From JBEGHD01 sp049334165 (GTDB lineage Bacteria > Bacteroidota > Bacteroidia > Flavobacteriales_D > Sanyastnellaceae), in assembly GCA_049334165.1 (NCBI GenBank), contig JBEGHD010000001.1: a DNA stretch of 64,000 nucleotides. One strand, written 5' to 3'. Below the pieces are notes generated by a model, which searched no databases, was not told the DNA's origin, and worked only from the letters and a program-made list of their open reading frames with translations. A program made the position numbers and the translations under genes. Below, piece by piece: positions 1-8,166 of the stretch (position 1 is the stretch's first letter; the number at the start of each line of letters is the position of its first letter).

Positions 1-83
1 GCTGGAAATTCAGTTTGCCCCGTTTGAAAATGACGCTTCGCCTTCGAGGCCGGTTTTGTATTCTTTTTCTTAATTTTATTCCT

Positions 84-326
84 ATGAGCATCAAACAATT
101 AATCATAGACCGGATATCTGAAATTGAGAATGAATCTGTTCTCAAAGAAATCCTGCAACTTATCTCGGCAGAAACAGAATTCACTGAAGTCTACACGCTG
201 AACCCGCAACAAGAAAGCAAGGTTAATGAAGCCTTTGAAGATATTTCGAGAGGCAGAACTATGACTCAGGAAGAATCTGAAAAATTTATTTCAGAATGGT
301 TGAAAAAACAGTCCACTGGTCTCTAA
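84..326 (+). CDS. Antitoxin of a type II toxin-antitoxin pair
   Basis: Small 80-residue acidic protein that probably neutralises the toxin encoded immediately downstream. The reading frame is open from the window edge, but the ATG at 84 (start MSIKQLIIDRISEIEN) gives the compact length usual for these antitoxins, and the upstream in-frame residues look non-coding. The N-terminal half is predicted helical. The C-terminal half (EESEKFISEWLKKQ) resembles the toxin-wrapping tail of RelB/ParD-type proteins. Its 3' end overlaps the toxin start by 31 bp, which suggests translational coupling. The exact antitoxin family is not certain. Confidence 0.7.
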   Translation: MSIKQLIIDRISEIENESVLKEILQLISAETEFTEVYTLNPQQESKVNEAFEDISRGRTMTQEESEKFISEWLKKQSTGL

Positions 327-598
327 GAGCGAACAGGGACAAACTGGCAATCTTCGAATACTGGATTAATAGAAATAGGTCTATTACTTACGCCCAAAAA
401 CTTGAGCGACTCTTCAATGAGGCCATGAAATTAGCCGCAACCTTTCCTGAAGCCGGTACCCCCACGAACACTAAAAAGGTGAGGTATAGGCAAATTCGTC
501 ATTTTAAGATCTTCTATCAAATCAGCGAAAAATCACTGATTGTCCTATTAATCTGGGACGATAGACGAGATACCGCGAACCTTCCTTATTTAGATTAA
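296..598 (+). CDS. RelE/ParE-family toxin
   Basis: 100-residue basic protein of the RelE/ParE toxin superfamily, which act either as ribosome-dependent mRNA nucleases or as gyrase poisons. Visible family features are the N-terminal helical hairpin (residues about 8-45, with YWINRNRSITYAQKL), the central AATFPEAGTP turn, and the C-terminal beta-sheet with VRYRQIRHFKIFYQI followed by IVLLIWDDRRD. The VR..R..F.I.Y pattern and terminal WDDRRD are typical of Bacteroidota ParE-like proteins. The start lies inside the antitoxin gene. The stop overlaps the convergent urocanase gene by 4 bp. Whether it targets ribosomes or gyrase cannot be told from sequence. Confidence 0.8.
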   Translation: MVEKTVHWSLRANRDKLAIFEYWINRNRSITYAQKLERLFNEAMKLAATFPEAGTPTNTKKVRYRQIRHFKIFYQISEKSLIVLLIWDDRRDTANLPYLD

Positions 599-2628
599 CC
601 CTTCAAAACCCCCTTCACCAAATCATCATCCGCCACATTCGGCAAAGTCACTTTCAGTCTTGGCTCTTCTTTCATCGCTCGTTTGATGGCGAAGATGGCC
701 CCTTCGTTTCTGGCCCAGCTTCTGCGTGCAATTCCGTTGTTTACATCCCAGTGGAGCATCATTTTTAGTCTGCGCTCGCTGTCTTCAGATCCATCGAGGA
801 GCATTCCAAAACCTCCGTTGATCACTTCGCCCCAGCCTACTCCACCCCCATTGTGCAGCGAAATCCAGGTGGCTCCGCGGAAACCGTCTCCCACGAAGTT
901 TTGCACGGCCATGTCGGCTGTGAATTGAGATCCATCATAAATATTTGAAGTCTCACGGTAAGGCGAATCTGTTCCCGAAACATCGTGGTGGTCGCGACCG
1001 AGAACTACCGGTCCGATCTCACCTTTGGCGATAGCATCGTTGAACGCTTTGGCGATCTTCATTCGACCTTCTGCATCGGCATAAAGAATTCTTGCTTGCG
1101 ATCCGACTACCAGTTTATTTTCCTGTGCTCCCTGAATCCACTGGATGTTGTCCGCCATCTGTTGCTGGATTTCTTCAGGTGAGTTTTTGCGGATTTCTTC
1201 GAGCACTTCGCAGGCAATGTCATCGGTTTTTTGAAGATCCTCAGGCTTGCCGCTCGTACAAACCCAGCGGAACGGACCAAAGCCATAATCGAAACACATC
1301 GGCCCCATGATGTCCTGCACGTAAGAAGGATAGATGAACCCATCACCGTCTTCGTTCATGATATCGGCTCCGGCACGGGAAGCTTCCAACAAGAAGGCAT
1401 TTCCGTAATCGAAGAAATAAGTTCCTTTTGCAGTGTGGTTATTGATTGAAGCCGCCTGCTTTCTCAGTGATTCCTGAACTTTCACTTTAAACTGCTCAGG
1501 ATTTTCGGCCATCATTTTGTTGGACTCTTCAAAGCTCAATCCTGCCGGATAGTAACCACCAGCCCACGGATTGTGAAGCGATGTTTGGTCGGAACCAAGA
1601 TCAACGTAAACGCCTTCTTTATCGAATTTCTCCCAGACATCCACAATGTTTCCGAGGTAGGCAATCGACACGACTTCTTTACCTGCTTTTGCCTTCTTCA
1701 CTCTTTCTGTCAGCTCGTCCAGGTCTTCGATAATTTCATCCACCCATCCTTGTTTGTGGCGCTTGTGAGCCGCGTTTGGATTCACTTCTGCAGTCACCGA
1801 AACACAACCAGCAATGCTTGCTGCCTTTGGCTGAGCCCCACTCATTCCACCGAGTCCGGCTGTGACGAAAAGCTTTCCGGCCAGTCCTTCGCCCGACTTT
1901 GAAATTTTTCTTCCGGCATTTAACACGGTGATCGTTGTACCGTGCACAATTCCCTGAGGCCCGATGTACATGTAAGAACCTGCAGTCATTTGTCCGTACT
2001 GTGTCACACCCAGCGCATTAAATTTCTCCCAGTCGTCTGGCTTGCTGTAGTTCGGAATCATCATCCCGTTGGTCACCACCACTCTCGGTGCATCTTTGTG
2101 GGAAGGAAAAAGCCCCTGCGGATGGCCGCTGTTCATGATCAGTGTCTGCTCTTCGGTCATCTCCGAAAGGTATTTCATCACCAGTCTGTACTGCGCCCAG
2201 TTTTGAAAAACCGCTCCGTTTCCACCGTAAGTGATCAGTTCATGCGGGTGCTGCGCCACTGCCGGATCGAGATTGTTTTGGATCATCACCATTATCCCCG
2301 CAGCTTGCTGGCATTTAGCCGGATACCAGTCTATCGGTCTGGCCAACATTTCGTAATCTGGACGATAGCGATACATGTAAATTCTTCCGTAATCTTTCAA
2401 CTCCTGCGCAAACTCAGGTGCCAATTCAGCGTGCTGCTCTTTGGGGAAGTAGCGCAGAGCATTTTTCAGCGCCAACTGCTTTTCCTTTTCATTCAAAATT
2501 TCTTTTCGCTTCGGTGCGTGATTAGCTTCCGGATCATAGGGTTTTGCAGCAGGAATATCCGAAGGAATTCCCTCCACAATAGCTTTCTGAAAATCTTCTT
2601 TGGACATGGTGTCTGTGAGCGTTGGCAT
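595..2628 (-). CDS. hutU: Urocanate hydratase (urocanase)
   Basis: 677-residue urocanase, converting urocanate to 4-imidazolone-5-propionate in histidine degradation, with tightly bound NAD+. Recognisable segments are YGGNGAVFQNWAQY near residue 135, the NAD-binding GLGGMSGAQPKAA near residue 258, GPFRWVCTSGKPEDL near residue 450, and the C-terminal RDHHDVSGTDSPYRETSN and LHNGGGVGWGEVINGGFG blocks. Around residue 510 the bacterial signature FQGLPxRICW is replaced by VVGSQARILYAD, as in the longer animal-type urocanases, so this is the long eukaryote-like form rather than a damaged gene. No other hut gene is in the window. The gene converges on the upstream toxin with a 4-bp overlap. Confidence 0.97.
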   Translation of the reverse strand: MPTLTDTMSKEDFQKAIVEGIPSDIPAAKPYDPEANHAPKRKEILNEKEKQLALKNALRYFPKEQHAELAPEFAQELKDYGRIYMYRYRPDYEMLARPIDWYPAKCQQAAGIMVMIQNNLDPAVAQHPHELITYGGNGAVFQNWAQYRLVMKYLSEMTEEQTLIMNSGHPQGLFPSHKDAPRVVVTNGMMIPNYSKPDDWEKFNALGVTQYGQMTAGSYMYIGPQGIVHGTTITVLNAGRKISKSGEGLAGKLFVTAGLGGMSGAQPKAASIAGCVSVTAEVNPNAAHKRHKQGWVDEIIEDLDELTERVKKAKAGKEVVSIAYLGNIVDVWEKFDKEGVYVDLGSDQTSLHNPWAGGYYPAGLSFEESNKMMAENPEQFKVKVQESLRKQAASINNHTAKGTYFFDYGNAFLLEASRAGADIMNEDGDGFIYPSYVQDIMGPMCFDYGFGPFRWVCTSGKPEDLQKTDDIACEVLEEIRKNSPEEIQQQMADNIQWIQGAQENKLVVGSQARILYADAEGRMKIAKAFNDAIAKGEIGPVVLGRDHHDVSGTDSPYRETSNIYDGSQFTADMAVQNFVGDGFRGATWISLHNGGGVGWGEVINGGFGMLLDGSEDSERRLKMMLHWDVNNGIARRSWARNEGAIFAIKRAMKEEPRLKVTLPNVADDDLVKGVLKG

Positions 2629-2693
2629 AACTGAAAAATTTTTGATCGTGTAAAGTTAATGAGACTTGGGCAAAACAGCCATTTTCGGGCAGA

Positions 2694-2876
2694 TCACTTC
2701 GCCTTGCGATTGGTAAATCCATAAGGGCAGTGCTTACAGCCACTGCGGCAGCAATAGCCTCTTTTTAAATGATACTTCTCTGTAAAAACTATGTAGCCTT
2801 CTGGACTTTTATAAAAGTCTTCGGGATCCAGCTTACGGAACGGGTTAAAGCCCGACATGTCATCCATCTCTGCCAT
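2694..2876 (-). CDS. Small Cys-rich protein, DUF5522 family
   Basis: 60-residue protein with a CCRSGCKHCPYGF cluster near residue 42, preceded by YYIVF-like beta residues (GYIVFTEKYHLKRGYC). This matches the small Bacteroidota/proteobacterial family DUF5522, whose cysteines suggest metal binding. Its function is unknown. It lies 65 bp upstream of hutU on the same strand, so it could be co-transcribed. The region upstream is shared with the divergent PLP enzyme, leaving about 140 bp for two promoters. The cysteine spacing and family length argue for a real gene rather than a chance frame. Confidence 0.75.
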   Translation of the reverse strand: MAEMDDMSGFNPFRKLDPEDFYKSPEGYIVFTEKYHLKRGYCCRSGCKHCPYGFTNRKAK

Positions 2877-3018
2877 CGGTCTGCTCTTTCAAAATTAGTT
2901 TGGTTACGGCTTTGCAACAATCGAATGCAAAAAAAGTTATTCCATTTTTCACATCGAAAAGAAATCGTTCAAAATGCCAGTTGTTCGTGAATGACTGAGA
3001 AAAATTAAATTGCGTTTC

Positions 3019-3978
3019 ATGATTGATCTCGACAAAGCCATAAATAAGGAATTGACTTTCTCCTTTCTGGAGAAGGCAGGAGTAAAACTCTTCCTCAAAA
3101 GGTTGGATCGCATTCACCCGGAGGTTCAGGGAAACAAGTTTTTCAAGCTTAAATACAACCTCGAAAAAGCCCGTGAACTCGGCCACAAAACGATTCTCAC
3201 TTTTGGCGGAGCCTGGAGCAATCACATCTTTTCTACTGCTGCTGCAGGAAAGGAATTTGGTTTCGAGACGATTGGAGTGATACGGGGCGAAGAACCTGCA
3301 GAGTACAGCGACACGCTGAAATTTGCCAGGGGGTGCGGAATGAAACTTCAATTTGTTTCGCGAGCCGAATACCGTGAAAAGAATGAAGACTACTTCAAAG
3401 CGTGGCTGCGCGATCTACACGGCTCGGTTTACATCATTCCCGAAGGCGGTTCCAACTTTCTCGGTGTAAATGGCTGCATGGAAATCCTTGAAAAAGAGGA
3501 TGTGGATTACGACCTCATCGCCACGTCTTGCGGAACAGGAGCCACTTTGAGCGGGATCGTTCTCTCACTAAAAGACAATCAAAAAGCCTGGGGCTTCCCG
3601 GCTCTTAAAGGCGGTGAGTTTCTTAGAGAAGAAATCAACAGTTTTACCGGTTGGACGCTGGGCGATCCGGCAGTAGGAAAGGAATTCGATCACAAATTCG
3701 ACCTCATCACAGACTACCATTTTGGTGGCTTTGCCAAAACTACACCGCACCTTTTGGCCTTTATGAAAGAGTTCGAAGATACAACGGGAATTCCACTCGA
3801 CCCGATTTACACTGGCAAAATGATGTATGGTTTACTAGAGCTAATCGCACATGGTAAAGTGAAATCCGGAACAAAAATTTTGGCGATTCACACGGGAGGA
3901 TTGCAAGGCAGAATGGGGAAGGAATTAAATGCTCAACCTGAGATGGTCTCCCCTCTCGCTCATTTGATTCGGGCATAG
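3019..3978 (+). CDS. PLP-dependent deaminase (ACC deaminase / D-cysteine desulfhydrase family)
   Basis: 319-residue fold-type II PLP enzyme related to 1-aminocyclopropane-1-carboxylate deaminase and D-cysteine desulfhydrase. The Schiff-base lysine is in GNKFFKLKYNL (Lys43), followed by the cofactor-contacting GGAWSNHIFSTAAAG loop. The phosphate-binding glycine loop is SCGTGATLSG, and the end IHTGGLQGRMG is typical of the family. The ATG at 3019 is preferred over an in-frame TTG three codons earlier. Members of this family are often misannotated as ACC deaminases. Without the substrate residues checked, deaminase or desulfhydrase activity on D-cysteine or another small amino acid is equally possible. 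Confidence 0.85.
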   Translation: MIDLDKAINKELTFSFLEKAGVKLFLKRLDRIHPEVQGNKFFKLKYNLEKARELGHKTILTFGGAWSNHIFSTAAAGKEFGFETIGVIRGEEPAEYSDTLKFARGCGMKLQFVSRAEYREKNEDYFKAWLRDLHGSVYIIPEGGSNFLGVNGCMEILEKEDVDYDLIATSCGTGATLSGIVLSLKDNQKAWGFPALKGGEFLREEINSFTGWTLGDPAVGKEFDHKFDLITDYHFGGFAKTTPHLLAFMKEFEDTTGIPLDPIYTGKMMYGLLELIAHGKVKSGTKILAIHTGGLQGRMGKELNAQPEMVSPLAHLIRA

Positions 3979-4018
3979 AGAGGATTTCTTAAATTTGATT
4001 ACAGACACTCAATGCACC

Positions 4019-4246
4019 ATGAAAGAAGTCACACTCTAAATACCAGAGAATAAAGTCAAGTTTTTCCTTGAACTCGTGAAGCACCTGGGCTTCGAAATCT
4101 CTGACGAAACGGAAACTTCGCACGACTATGAAATTCCAGAAGAGCACAAGCAAATTGTGAGGGAACGAATGAAGCACTATGAGCAGAATCCAGGTAGCGC
4201 CAAAAAATGGGATGATATAAAAGATAAATCCAACCTGGATGACTAA
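4019..4246 (+). pseudogene. Decayed antitoxin gene with an internal stop
   Basis: An ATG at 4019 opens MKEVTL, then hits TAA at 4037. The frame continues without any shift for 68 more codons (IPENKVKFFLELVKHLGF and onwards) to a TAA at 4244. The restored 75-codon product looks like the small antitoxins common in Bacteroidota (MKEVTLxIP...FFxELVKxLGF), with a tail containing WDDIKDKSNLDD. The stop sits where such proteins have Gln or another polar residue, so a single CAA-to-TAA change would explain it. It overlaps the dead toxin gene by 8 bp. A start downstream of the stop might still yield a short product, but this is probably inactive. Confidence 0.7.
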
Positions 4247-4544
4247 AAGTCCGGATATTATAGTTCTTTAAGAAGCCGAAGTAGATATTCAAAAATCTAT
4301 CCGTTGGTACAATTAACAGAAACCTGGATTAGGCCGAAGATTTTACAAAGAAGTTTATAAATCCTTAGAAGAACTCAAGTCCGTTCATTTTTTTCAAATT
4401 CGTTACGATACCACGCGTTGCTACCCCCTAAAGAAATTCCCATTCATGGTTCACTTTTCTGTTGATGAGAAGAAAAACGTGATCTACATCCAGGCCGTTT
4501 TCCACACTTCCAGAGATCCGAAAATCCGGAAAAAACGGAATTGA
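4239..4544 (+). pseudogene. Decayed RelE/ParE-type toxin gene with two internal stops
   Basis: The frame from ATG 4239 to TGA 4542 encodes a recognisable RelE/ParE-like plasmid-stabilisation toxin of about 101 codons, but it is interrupted by TAA at 4269-4271 and 4314-4316. The segments between are intact: EAEVDIQKSIRWYN, then the helix GLGRRFYKEVYKSLEEL, and the C-terminal sheet IYIQAVFHTSRDPKIRKK. Both stops fall where Glu would be expected, one substitution away (GAA to TAA). No frameshift is present. With the upstream antitoxin remnant this forms a dead toxin-antitoxin pair. Confidence 0.75.
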
Positions 4545-4597
4545 AAACGAACGACTTCACCTTTGAGAATTTAACTTTCCATTCCTATTAAAATCCG

Positions 4598-4605
4598 TAC
4601 TTTTG
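4598..4605 (+). promoter_or_regulatory. Candidate -7 promoter element for purF
   Basis: TACTTTTG fits the Bacteroidota primary-sigma -7 consensus TAnnTTTG and lies 25 bp before the purF start codon. No TTTG -33 element at ideal spacing is visible, so this rests on the -7 match and position only. Confidence 0.45.
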
Positions 4606-4630
4606 CAGCTCAAATTTCGAGCAAATTCCA

Positions 4631-6532
4631 ATGAGTGACGCTATCAAGCACGAGTGCGGAATCGCACTTCTCCGGTTAAAACAACCACTCGACTATTACC
4701 GCAAAAAATACGGAACAGCATTCTACGGCCTAAACAAAATGTACCTGCTCATGGAGAAGCAGCACAACAGAGGTCAGGATGGTGCCGGTTTGGCCAACAT
4801 CAAACTCGATGTGGAGCCCGGCAAGCGCTACATCAGCAGAATGCGATCGAACAGCAACAAGCCCATTGCCGATGTTTTCGATCAGGTAAACAGTCGATTT
4901 CAGGAACTCGAAAAGAACGACCCTGAAAAACTCAAAGACGTACAGTACCTGAAAGACAACTTCGGATTCACTGGAGAGCTTTTTCTCGGTCACCTGCGCT
5001 ATGGTACTTTTGGGAAAAACAGCATCGAAAGCTGTCACCCGTTTTTGCGCCAAAACAACTGGATGACCAGAAACCTGGTTGTTGCCGGAAACTTCAACCT
5101 CACCAATGTTGACGAGCTTTTTGGACTGCTTGTAGAACTCGGACAGCACCCAAAAGAAAAAGCCGACACCGTTACGGTGATGGAGAAAATAGGTCACTTT
5201 CTGGATGAAGAAAATGAACGCCTCTTTCAACTCTACAAATCACAGGGCTACTCCAAAAAGCAAATTTCAGATCGCATCGCAGCTAACCTGGATATTCAGG
5301 GGATTTTGCAGCGATCTGCAGAAGACTGGGACGGTGGTTACGCCATGGCCGGACTCATGGGTCACGGAGATGCATTCGTTCTCCGCGATCCTTCGGGAAT
5401 ACGCCCGGCATTTTTCTACGAAGATGACGAAGTTGTGGTGGTCACTTCAGAGCGCCCGGTAATTCAAACGGCTTTCAACGTGCCCATCGAGAGCATCAAA
5501 GAAATTGATCCGGGACACGCGCTGATTATCAAAAAAGACGGTAAGGTGAGCATGAAGCAGGTGCGCGAACCACTAGAACGAAAAGCTTGCTCATTTGAAC
5601 GAATCTACTTTTCTCGCGGAAGCGACAAAGACATCTACGAGGAGCGCAAAAACCTCGGTAGGTTCATCGTCCCAGCCATTTTAAAATCGGTGGACTACGA
5701 CTTGAGAAATTCGGTTTTCTCGTTTATCCCCAACACGGCTGAGACTTCATTCTACGGAATGATTAAAGGCGTAGAAGATTATCTGAATGAGGTAAAGCTG
5801 AAGAAGATTAAAAAGCGTGGATTGGATGAAAATGACGAAGAGCTCATCGACATCCTGAGCATTCGACCAAGAGTTGAAAAAATTGCGATTAAAGATGCCA
5901 AGCTCCGAACTTTCATCACGCAGGACGATGCCCGCGATGACATGGTGGCCCACGTTTACGACATCACTTACGGCACCATCAAAGACAAGGAAGATAACCT
6001 GGTGGTGATCGATGACAGCATCGTTCGCGGAACAACTCTTCGCCAGTCGATTATTCGTATTCTCGACCGCCTGAACCCCAAGAAAATTGTTGTGGTTTCG
6101 TCTGCTCCCCAAATTCGCTATCCGGATTGCTACGGCATCGACATGGCCAGAATGGGCGACTTCATTGCTTTCCAGGCTGCGGTGGCACTTCTCAAAGAAA
6201 ACGGAAAAGAAGATGTGCTTAAGTCGGTTTACCAGAAGTGCAAAGAGCAGGAAAACCTACCCAAAGAGCAGATAAAAAACTACGTGAAAGAAGTTTATGC
6301 ACCGTTTTCGGCAGATGAAATATCTGCCAAGATTTCTGAACTTCTCACACCACCTGAAATCAATGCAGAGGTAGAGATCATTTATCAGACGATAGAAAAC
6401 CTTCACAAGGCTTGTCCAAACAACCTGGGAGATTGGTACTTCACTGGAAACTACCCAACGCCTGGTGGCAACAAGGTGGTGAATAGGGCTTTCATTTACT
6501 ACATGGAAGGCCGAAAAGAAAGAGCCTATTAG
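4631..6532 (+). CDS. purF: Amidophosphoribosyltransferase, long Bacteroidota form
   Basis: 633-residue enzyme that makes 5-phosphoribosylamine from PRPP and glutamine, the first step of purine synthesis. The N-terminal glutamine amidohydrolase has its nucleophile Cys at position 9 (HECGIALL), so an eight-residue propeptide would be removed. RGQDGAG and LGHLRYGTFG are the other amidotransferase motifs. The C-terminal phosphoribosyltransferase has the PRPP loop LVVIDDSIVRGTTLRQS near residue 458. It is longer than E. coli PurF (about 505 residues), with insertions in the glutaminase half and a C-terminal extension, as is usual in this phylum. It stands apart from purS at 25 kb. Confidence 0.93.
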   Translation: MSDAIKHECGIALLRLKQPLDYYRKKYGTAFYGLNKMYLLMEKQHNRGQDGAGLANIKLDVEPGKRYISRMRSNSNKPIADVFDQVNSRFQELEKNDPEKLKDVQYLKDNFGFTGELFLGHLRYGTFGKNSIESCHPFLRQNNWMTRNLVVAGNFNLTNVDELFGLLVELGQHPKEKADTVTVMEKIGHFLDEENERLFQLYKSQGYSKKQISDRIAANLDIQGILQRSAEDWDGGYAMAGLMGHGDAFVLRDPSGIRPAFFYEDDEVVVVTSERPVIQTAFNVPIESIKEIDPGHALIIKKDGKVSMKQVREPLERKACSFERIYFSRGSDKDIYEERKNLGRFIVPAILKSVDYDLRNSVFSFIPNTAETSFYGMIKGVEDYLNEVKLKKIKKRGLDENDEELIDILSIRPRVEKIAIKDAKLRTFITQDDARDDMVAHVYDITYGTIKDKEDNLVVIDDSIVRGTTLRQSIIRILDRLNPKKIVVVSSAPQIRYPDCYGIDMARMGDFIAFQAAVALLKENGKEDVLKSVYQKCKEQENLPKEQIKNYVKEVYAPFSADEISAKISELLTPPEINAEVEIIYQTIENLHKACPNNLGDWYFTGNYPTPGGNKVVNRAFIYYMEGRKERAY

Positions 6533-6561
6533 GTATCTTCGGGTGTTAGGTTTTGGATTGT

Positions 6562-6595
6562 CTTTTGAGATTTTCATATTCGTGAAAACTCAAAG
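6562..6595 (+). promoter_or_regulatory. Hairpin just upstream of a secreted-protein gene
   Basis: A 12-13 bp inverted repeat (TTTGAG-A-TTTTCA / TGAAAACTCAAA, one bulged A, loop TATTCG) ends 6 bases before the start codon at 6602. No T-run follows, so it is not an intrinsic terminator. It may be a leader hairpin that affects translation or mRNA stability. Confidence 0.4.
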
Positions 6596-6601
6596 CGACT
6601 T

Positions 6602-7564
6602 ATGAAAAAACTGATACTTTCACTTACGACAACTTTCTGTGTATTAACGGCCTTCACTCAGATCACTGTGACTGCATCTGAACACAATCCAAGCGTGGGC
6701 GATCAATTCACTCAGCAAATTGTGAGTTCTCTACCGGGAGGTTTCAATGCAGGACCATCGGGCGAAGACGTGACCTGGGATTTTTCATCGCTGGAGCCTT
6801 CGAGTTCGGCACCAGTGGATATTGAGTCCAGCAGCAACGCTGACTTTCCCGAAGCGGATATTTTTTTCAACCAACAGGGAACCAACACCTACTTTGGAAC
6901 TGGCAACAATGCTTTTACTTTTTATGGGACCTCTGGCTCAGGTGCAAGCATCATCTACACTGACGGCCAGGATCAAATGAGATTTCCATTCACCTATGGC
7001 GATAGTTACTCAGACACTTATTCGGGTACCATCGACATTTTCGGTCAGAATTTCGATCGGGAAGGAACAGTTGATGTAACATCAGACGGCTATGGAACTT
7101 TGATTACTCCTGAAGAAACTTTCTCCAATGCACTGCGCATCCAAATCGTGAGGAATGCTCAAGAATCTACATCGGGCCAGGTTGTGACAACTACTACTGA
7201 CACCATCTATTTTTGGTACGAGGAGAATATCAGCTTCCCAATTGCCACTTATTTTAGAAACTACTCAGATGGCCAAATGACCGGAGAACTCTTCAACTAT
7301 CTAGGTGATGGTACTATCGATGTGCAGGAACAGGAGCCAATTCATGCTTCCGTTTACCCAAATCCAGCTTCTGAAAAAGTACAGATCAAAGGACTTAAAG
7401 GCGAACAGTTTTTTGTTGAAGTCCTCGATCTCACAGGAAAAATCCACCGGAAGGGTGAAAATCTCAGATCAGTGGATGTAAGTGAGCTGGAAACCGGCAT
7501 CTATCTGATTCGGATCTCTATGAGTGGAGATCGTCAAAAGGTGCTCAAGCTGATTAAGGACTAA
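6602..7564 (+). CDS. Secreted protein with T9SS type A sorting domain
   Basis: 320-residue protein of unknown function. It has a Sec signal peptide (MKKLILSLTTTFCVLTAFTQ) and a beta-rich, Ser/Thr/Gly-rich body (residues about 20-240). Near residue 253 begins a type IX secretion C-terminal sorting domain: VYPNPASEKVQIKG, then VLDLTGKI, ending IYLIRISMSGDRQKVLKLI. It would be carried across the outer membrane and attached to the cell surface or released. The body is paralogous to the 336-residue protein at 31961-32971: both carry a DxxWDFSSLE/QTWDLSDLE segment, a FPFTYGDSY/FPLAYSSTH segment and a DGYGTLI motif. It appears monocistronic. Confidence 0.85.
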   Translation: MKKLILSLTTTFCVLTAFTQITVTASEHNPSVGDQFTQQIVSSLPGGFNAGPSGEDVTWDFSSLEPSSSAPVDIESSSNADFPEADIFFNQQGTNTYFGTGNNAFTFYGTSGSGASIIYTDGQDQMRFPFTYGDSYSDTYSGTIDIFGQNFDREGTVDVTSDGYGTLITPEETFSNALRIQIVRNAQESTSGQVVTTTTDTIYFWYEENISFPIATYFRNYSDGQMTGELFNYLGDGTIDVQEQEPIHASVYPNPASEKVQIKGLKGEQFFVEVLDLTGKIHRKGENLRSVDVSELETGIYLIRISMSGDRQKVLKLIKD

Positions 7565-7610
7565 CTTCGATATTTAGAAATATTTAGAATCGCCAATTTA
7601 TCATTTCAAT

Positions 7611-7618
7611 TACCTTTG
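7611..7618 (+). promoter_or_regulatory. Candidate -7 promoter element
   Basis: TACCTTTG matches TAnnTTTG and is 19 bp upstream of the start at 7638. No clear -33 TTTG is seen. Confidence 0.4.
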
Positions 7619-7637
7619 CGCTTCTGAAAATTTTGGA

Positions 7638-8102
7638 ATGATAACGCACTTAGCTTGGGTATTTCTTATAAGTATTTCTCCACTTGGAGAAGCCAGAGTC
7701 GGCATTCCCTATGGCATTATTCGAGATGTTAATCCGGTTTTGGTCTTTCTGGTTGGGCTCTCCGCCAACTTACTGGTTTATCCCTTGCTGACTTTCCTGA
7801 TCGACAAATTCGACACGCGTTTTTGGAAGTATAAGAGTTACAGGAGGCAAAGCATTAAGCTCGCAAGACGCGCCAAGTCCGGGATTGGTGAAAGAGTGCA
7901 GAAATATGGCTTCTGGGGACTTATGCTTTTTGTAATGATTCCATTGCCCGTCACTGGTGCTTACATGGGGACAATCGCAGCTCACGTTTTCAAAGTGAAA
8001 CGAAGTCACGCGCTCCTGGCCATCAGCCTCGGAGTGATTATTTCCTGCATGATCGTAGCTTTCACCGCTCACTATGGAAAAACCGGTGTGGAAAGAATGT
8101 AG
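7638..8102 (+). CDS. Small multidrug export protein family (COG2426) membrane protein
   Basis: 154-residue integral membrane protein resembling the Sm_multidrug_ex family (COG2426). It has about four hydrophobic segments: residues 1-20, 32-55, 90-112 and 122-145. The family-typical early motif SPLGEARVGIPYGI and the later FVMIPLPVTGAYMGT (residues about 95-110) are both present, with a basic cytoplasmic loop between (KYKSYRRQSIKLARRAKSG). The transported substrate is unknown despite the family name. The length matches the family. Confidence 0.8.
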   Translation: MITHLAWVFLISISPLGEARVGIPYGIIRDVNPVLVFLVGLSANLLVYPLLTFLIDKFDTRFWKYKSYRRQSIKLARRAKSGIGERVQKYGFWGLMLFVMIPLPVTGAYMGTIAAHVFKVKRSHALLAISLGVIISCMIVAFTAHYGKTGVERM

Positions 8103-8166
8103 TCTCATCACATTCACTATCTCTTGTTGATTATTTTTTCGCTCATTATATTAGCACTCTAATAAA

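Noticed and set aside
1900..2628. Loss of the urocanase signature Cys as an inactivating change
   Set aside because: The altered block GSQARILYAD also occurs in long animal-type urocanases, so it is a subfamily trait.
1942..2634. 230-residue plus-strand ORF
   Set aside because: Antisense to urocanase, rich in Cys/His/Arg without domain likeness; a shadow of a well-conserved gene.
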